From JBFKQC01 sp041627895 (GTDB taxonomy: Bacteria > Pseudomonadota > Alphaproteobacteria > Rhodobacterales > Rhodobacteraceae): 64,000 nt of DNA. The stretch lies in NCBI GenBank assembly GCA_041627895.1, contig JBFKQC010000011.1:1-64000 (forward strand). The letters are read 5' to 3'. Of the stretch, positions 61,268-64,000 are shown piece by piece. The number at the start of each line of letters is the position of its first letter. Within the stretch, counting starts at the first letter, position 1. The notes beneath the pieces are model-generated. The model was not told the origin of the DNA, did no database searches, and worked only from the letters and a program-made list of their open reading frames with translations. Position numbers and translations under genes: made by a program.

Positions 61268-62209
61268 TCACGCGGCCAGCAACGCTTTGCCGATCTTTTC
61301 AATGTGGACGAAGTCGGTGCCGCAGCAGCCTCCGAACACGTTCATCGTGGGAAACGCGGCCTTCAGGTCGCAATATTGCCCGGCGAGTTCGTCCGGGTCA
61401 CCTTCTTCGAGATGCCCCAACTGGCAGAGCGTGCCGTGGTCAAGGGTGGAGGCATTGGCCCGCAGCCCGCGAATGCGGTCGGTCCAGGCGCCGGCGGTCA
61501 GGGCCGGCCCGAAATCCAGGGGATGCGAACAATTGATCATGTAGTAGGCCGGCGCGCTGTCGGTTGCGGCGTCGACCGTCTCGATGGCCTGCCGCAGCGT
61601 TTCGCCGCTGCGCAGCTTGCGGTCCTTCTCCAGCGTGAAGGAAATGACCGACGGCAAGCCGGCGTTTGCGGCGGCCCGGGCGATGCCGATGGCCTCGGCC
61701 GAGGTGTTTAGGGTCAGTGCGGTAACGATATCCGCACCGGCCTGCCGGAAGGTCGCGATCTGCTCGCCGTGATAAGCCTCGGCCGCTTCGGCGGTCAGAT
61801 CTTCGTTCTTCTGGTACGCATCGCCCTTTGGCCCGACGCAGCCGCTGATCACGGTGCGCTCGGGCACCAGGCCCGCTTCGAAGGCGATCGCGCGGTAGAG
61901 CTCCAGGCATCTGTGGTTCATCTCGGCCAGGCCGGCGTCGGAATATCCCAACAGGCGGCCCCAATCCCGGCTGGCCCGATAGGTCAGGCTGTCGAAAATG
62001 AACCCGGTTCCTAACTGCACGGCGATGTCGGCAAAGGCGCGGTAATACTCGCGGATGGCGGCGGTGGCCTTGGTGTCGCCCAGCAGGTGAAAGGCGCTGA
62101 ATTCCGGCAGATCGAACCCGCGCTTGTACAGCAGCCAGGTTTCCGTCCCGCCATCGGTGAGAAAAATACTTTCGGATTGATGCGGCAGAATTGGTGTTGC
62201 GCCTGGCAT
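61268..62209 (-). CDS. Homocysteine S-methyltransferase-family protein (BHMT/MmuM-like)
   Basis: The 313-residue zinc enzyme has the N-terminal LTDGGTETWLLYKRGFDLPE strand. Its zinc ligands are seen as the Cys in MINCSHP and the CC pair in NVFGGCCGTDF. Such proteins transfer a methyl group from betaine, S-methylmethionine or related donors to homocysteine or another thiol. Given the demethylation genes elsewhere in the window, a methyl-donor role is plausible but unproved. It is divergent from a LysR gene across 107 bp. Confidence 0.87.
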   Translation of the reverse strand: MPGATPILPHQSESIFLTDGGTETWLLYKRGFDLPEFSAFHLLGDTKATAAIREYYRAFADIAVQLGTGFIFDSLTYRASRDWGRLLGYSDAGLAEMNHRCLELYRAIAFEAGLVPERTVISGCVGPKGDAYQKNEDLTAEAAEAYHGEQIATFRQAGADIVTALTLNTSAEAIGIARAAANAGLPSVISFTLEKDRKLRSGETLRQAIETVDAATDSAPAYYMINCSHPLDFGPALTAGAWTDRIRGLRANASTLDHGTLCQLGHLEEGDPDELAGQYCDLKAAFPTMNVFGGCCGTDFVHIEKIGKALLAA

Positions 62210-62316
62210 GCGAGCCTCCTGTCACTTGGCCTCCTGGTCCTGAGTCAAGGGTAGGTTTTGCTGGCCAACAGTGACAAACGATCATGATTTCAAGTATAGC
62301 TTAGAAAAACTAAGGT

Positions 62317-63219
62317 ATGGATTTCATGGCCCGGCGCTTGCCGTCACTGAACCAATTGCGTGCCTTCGAGGCGGCGGCCCGGCATGAGAGCATCAAGCTT
62401 GGCGCAAGGGAGCTTTGCGTGACCCCGACGGCCGTGAGCCACCAGATCAAGGCGCTCGAGGAAGCACTGAACACGGCGCTTTTCCACCGAAAGACGCGAA
62501 AGATCGAATTGACCGATCGGGGACGCGCGCTGGCGGCGGTGGTCGGGCAGGCGCTTGACCAGTTCGAAGCGGCGGTTGAGGCTGCGCGGACTCCGGAATT
62601 GAGCGGCACAGTGAAAATCACGGTGGCACCGTTTTTCGGCAATCGCTGGCTCTTGCCGCGACTGCCGAAATTTCACGCCAAATACCCCGACATAACGATC
62701 AAACCGTTTCTGTCTTTTGATTATGTCGATCTGGAAAAGTCCGGGTTCGACGCGGCGGTCCGGTATGGGGCCGGTGATTGGGCCGGCCTGAGGTCCATTT
62801 TGATCTACCGCGATCTGATCCGGCCGGTTTGCGCCCCGCAACTCGTGAAGGGTGTCAAGTTGCCGATGACCGCCGATGACATTTTCGACCTGCCGCTGGC
62901 TTGCGCGCAGAATTGGCCCGAAGACTGGGGGGCATGGGCCAAGGCGGCGGGCGCCAGGAACCAGGACGGGGTTGTGGCCGTCACATACGAAAGCCGCGCA
63001 TTCATGTTCGACGCCGCGCTGTCGGGTCAGGCCGTGGTCTTGGCGGACGCGCGGATGACGCAAGCGGATGAGCAGGCGGGACGGCTCGTTCATCTCAATC
63101 CACACACCGTGGAAAGACCGCACGGGATTTTCGTTGTCGCCAGAGAACGCAACTCGGACCCACGCCTTGATTTGTTCGTTGATTGGCTAAGGCAGGAGGC
63201 AACGAATGCCGCCAATTAG
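62317..63219 (+). CDS. LysR-family transcriptional regulator (GcvA-like)
   Basis: The 300-residue regulator has a winged HTH (LPSLNQLRAFEAAARHESIK, LCVTPTAVSHQIKALEEALN) and a GcvA-type effector domain (NRWLLPRLPKFHAKYPDITI). It is divergent from the methyltransferase/SDR pair and probably controls it. An in-frame ATG at 62326 is an alternative start. It is a paralogue of the LysR protein beside the MttB operon. Confidence 0.88.
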   Translation: MDFMARRLPSLNQLRAFEAAARHESIKLGARELCVTPTAVSHQIKALEEALNTALFHRKTRKIELTDRGRALAAVVGQALDQFEAAVEAARTPELSGTVKITVAPFFGNRWLLPRLPKFHAKYPDITIKPFLSFDYVDLEKSGFDAAVRYGAGDWAGLRSILIYRDLIRPVCAPQLVKGVKLPMTADDIFDLPLACAQNWPEDWGAWAKAAGARNQDGVVAVTYESRAFMFDAALSGQAVVLADARMTQADEQAGRLVHLNPHTVERPHGIFVVARERNSDPRLDLFVDWLRQEATNAAN

Positions 63220-63463
63220 TGGTTGTTGGCTCTGTCCTGCGTCTCGACCGCAGCGAATGGGCGGTTTGAAATCTGCCAGGATCGACGCGGTCAAATGACC
63301 GAAATCACGAAAGCCGCTGCTTCGCCGAAACTCCGTTTCTGCACGTGCAAGCATCGCATTCGGCTTTCTGCACTTGCATCCGCTGTGATCGCATAAGTCC
63401 GGAAGGGGCGTAACCCTCCGGCGGACAGCTTGGGGGATGTTTGTCGGATCGGGTGCCTGGCGT

Positions 63464-63940
63464 TCACCGGTTCTTCTTGGCCAGCCGCGCCTTCGCAGCG
63501 TTTCGGCGGTTTGCGATGCGGGCGAGCGCGTATTTGATCGGCAGTTGGTCGACGATGTCGGGATCGTAGTCGTCCGCCCATTCCCTTGCGTCTGCGTGAT
63601 CGGGCCAGCCGTCACCGAAGTCATAGAGGTAGCCGATCGTTGTTCTGCGCGATTTCAGAACGTCGCGCAGGCGCACTTTGGCCGCCTCCTTGCGAGGCTC
63701 GGTTCCCCAGTCCTCGTCCATCGCCAGGCCGTATCTCTGCGTGCCGATGGTGAACTCCCACAGATGATAGTCGAACCAGCCCATCACGTCCTGGATGACG
63801 TCGTGCAACACTTTCAGCGTGATCGAGATCGGCACTTCGGCCTCGCGCCAAATCAGGGGATCGGTGTCCCGCAATTCGATGCGGACGGTTGCAATCTCGT
63901 TGACGCTGTCGGACCCGGCGCTCTTTGGGGAAGGACTCAT
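63464..63940 (-). CDS. pRiA4b ORF-3-family protein with internal deletion
   Basis: The 158-residue product matches the family at both ends: IELRDTDPLIWREAEVPISI, DVIQDVMGWFDYHLWEFTIG and YLYDFGDGW, then directly EWADDYDPDIVDQLPIKYAL and ANRRNAAKARLAKKN. The usual 50 or so residues between DFGDGW and the EW..DYDPD tail, including the conserved PPEDCGG-type segment, are missing without a frameshift. The ATG at 63940 overlaps the stop of the upstream partial gene (ATGA), suggesting it is carried by that mobile element. Function unknown. Confidence 0.75.
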   Translation of the reverse strand: MSPSPKSAGSDSVNEIATVRIELRDTDPLIWREAEVPISITLKVLHDVIQDVMGWFDYHLWEFTIGTQRYGLAMDEDWGTEPRKEAAKVRLRDVLKSRRTTIGYLYDFGDGWPDHADAREWADDYDPDIVDQLPIKYALARIANRRNAAKARLAKKNR

Positions 63941-64000
63941 GCCGCCAATCTGGCAAATTGTGCCTTCCAGTTCCACGGTAGAAGGCCTGCAATTCGCGAG
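63937..64000 (-). mobile_element. Partial gene at window edge, probable IS66-type transposase C terminus
   Basis: Reading leftward from the edge, the frame gives SRIAGLLPWNWKAQFARLAA and a stop at 63937-63939. The LLPWNW text is typical of the end of IS66-family TnpC transposases. Only about 20 codons are inside the window, so this call rests on a short motif and on the accessory-type downstream gene. Confidence 0.45.

Overview
The window looks like a chromosomal segment of a high-GC alphaproteobacterium, most likely a member of the Rhodobacteraceae (Roseobacter/Rhodobacter relatives). The grounds are GC-rich codons, the rpiA-gor-hflK-hflC-DUF2065-degP block, DUF2842 beside purA, a secG-pyrG block followed by a LuxI/LuxR locus of the roseobacter type, and many GcvT-fused FAD demethylases, MttB homologues and polyamine-type ABC transporters. 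No rRNA, tRNA, CRISPR array, prophage or replication origin was recognised.

Layout. 1-3.5 kb: GC-rich imperfect tandem repeats, class I fructose-bisphosphate aldolase, a leucine dehydrogenase-type enzyme and a second tandem repeat. 3.5-9.8 kb (minus): rpiA, gor, hflK, hflC, DUF2065 and degP, a redox and membrane-proteostasis block. 9.9-17.3 kb: small housekeeping and accessory genes (DUF454, methyltransferase, a broken phenol-hydroxylase gene, EF-hand protein, ABM monooxygenase, sdaA, two tandem EamA exporters, thiamine pyrophosphokinase). 17.5-24.8 kb: a 935-residue acidic low-complexity protein, DUF2842, purA, DUF6524, secG and pyrG. 24.9-26.8 kb: a quorum-sensing locus with luxI, luxR and a LuxR-like protein that has lost its DNA-binding domain. 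26.9-30.1 kb: TerB, a PhnD-like protein, and an amino-acid ABC transporter ATPase plus binding protein with no permeases.

From about 30 kb the window becomes an accessory catabolic region of mixed composition. 30.3-42.1 kb holds a six-gene, translationally coupled minus-strand operon (MttB-type methyltransferase, class III aminotransferase, two FAD-GcvT demethylases, a ThDP lyase and a TcuA-like flavoprotein) with a divergent LysR. The gene order suggests stepwise demethylation, transamination and C-C cleavage of an unidentified methylated amine. 43.1-50.9 kb holds an FMO, two CMD/AhpD-type proteins (one interrupted by an in-frame TAG), an opine-dehydrogenase-like enzyme and a complete polyamine/opine-type ABC transporter. 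51.2-51.7 kb carries IS3 and IS630 transposase remnants next to a glycogen-debranching-like glycosidase. 53.6-60.1 kb pairs a second ABC importer divergently with an alkaline-phosphatase-superfamily hydrolase and a 2H phosphoesterase, suggesting import and cytoplasmic hydrolysis of an organophosphorus compound. 60.5-63.2 kb has an SDR lacking its catalytic Ser and Tyr, a homocysteine-methyltransferase-type enzyme and a divergent LysR. The right edge enters what appears to be an IS66-type element with a pRiA4b ORF-3-like downstream gene.

All functional calls rest on reading motifs and remembered family features; no database search was run.
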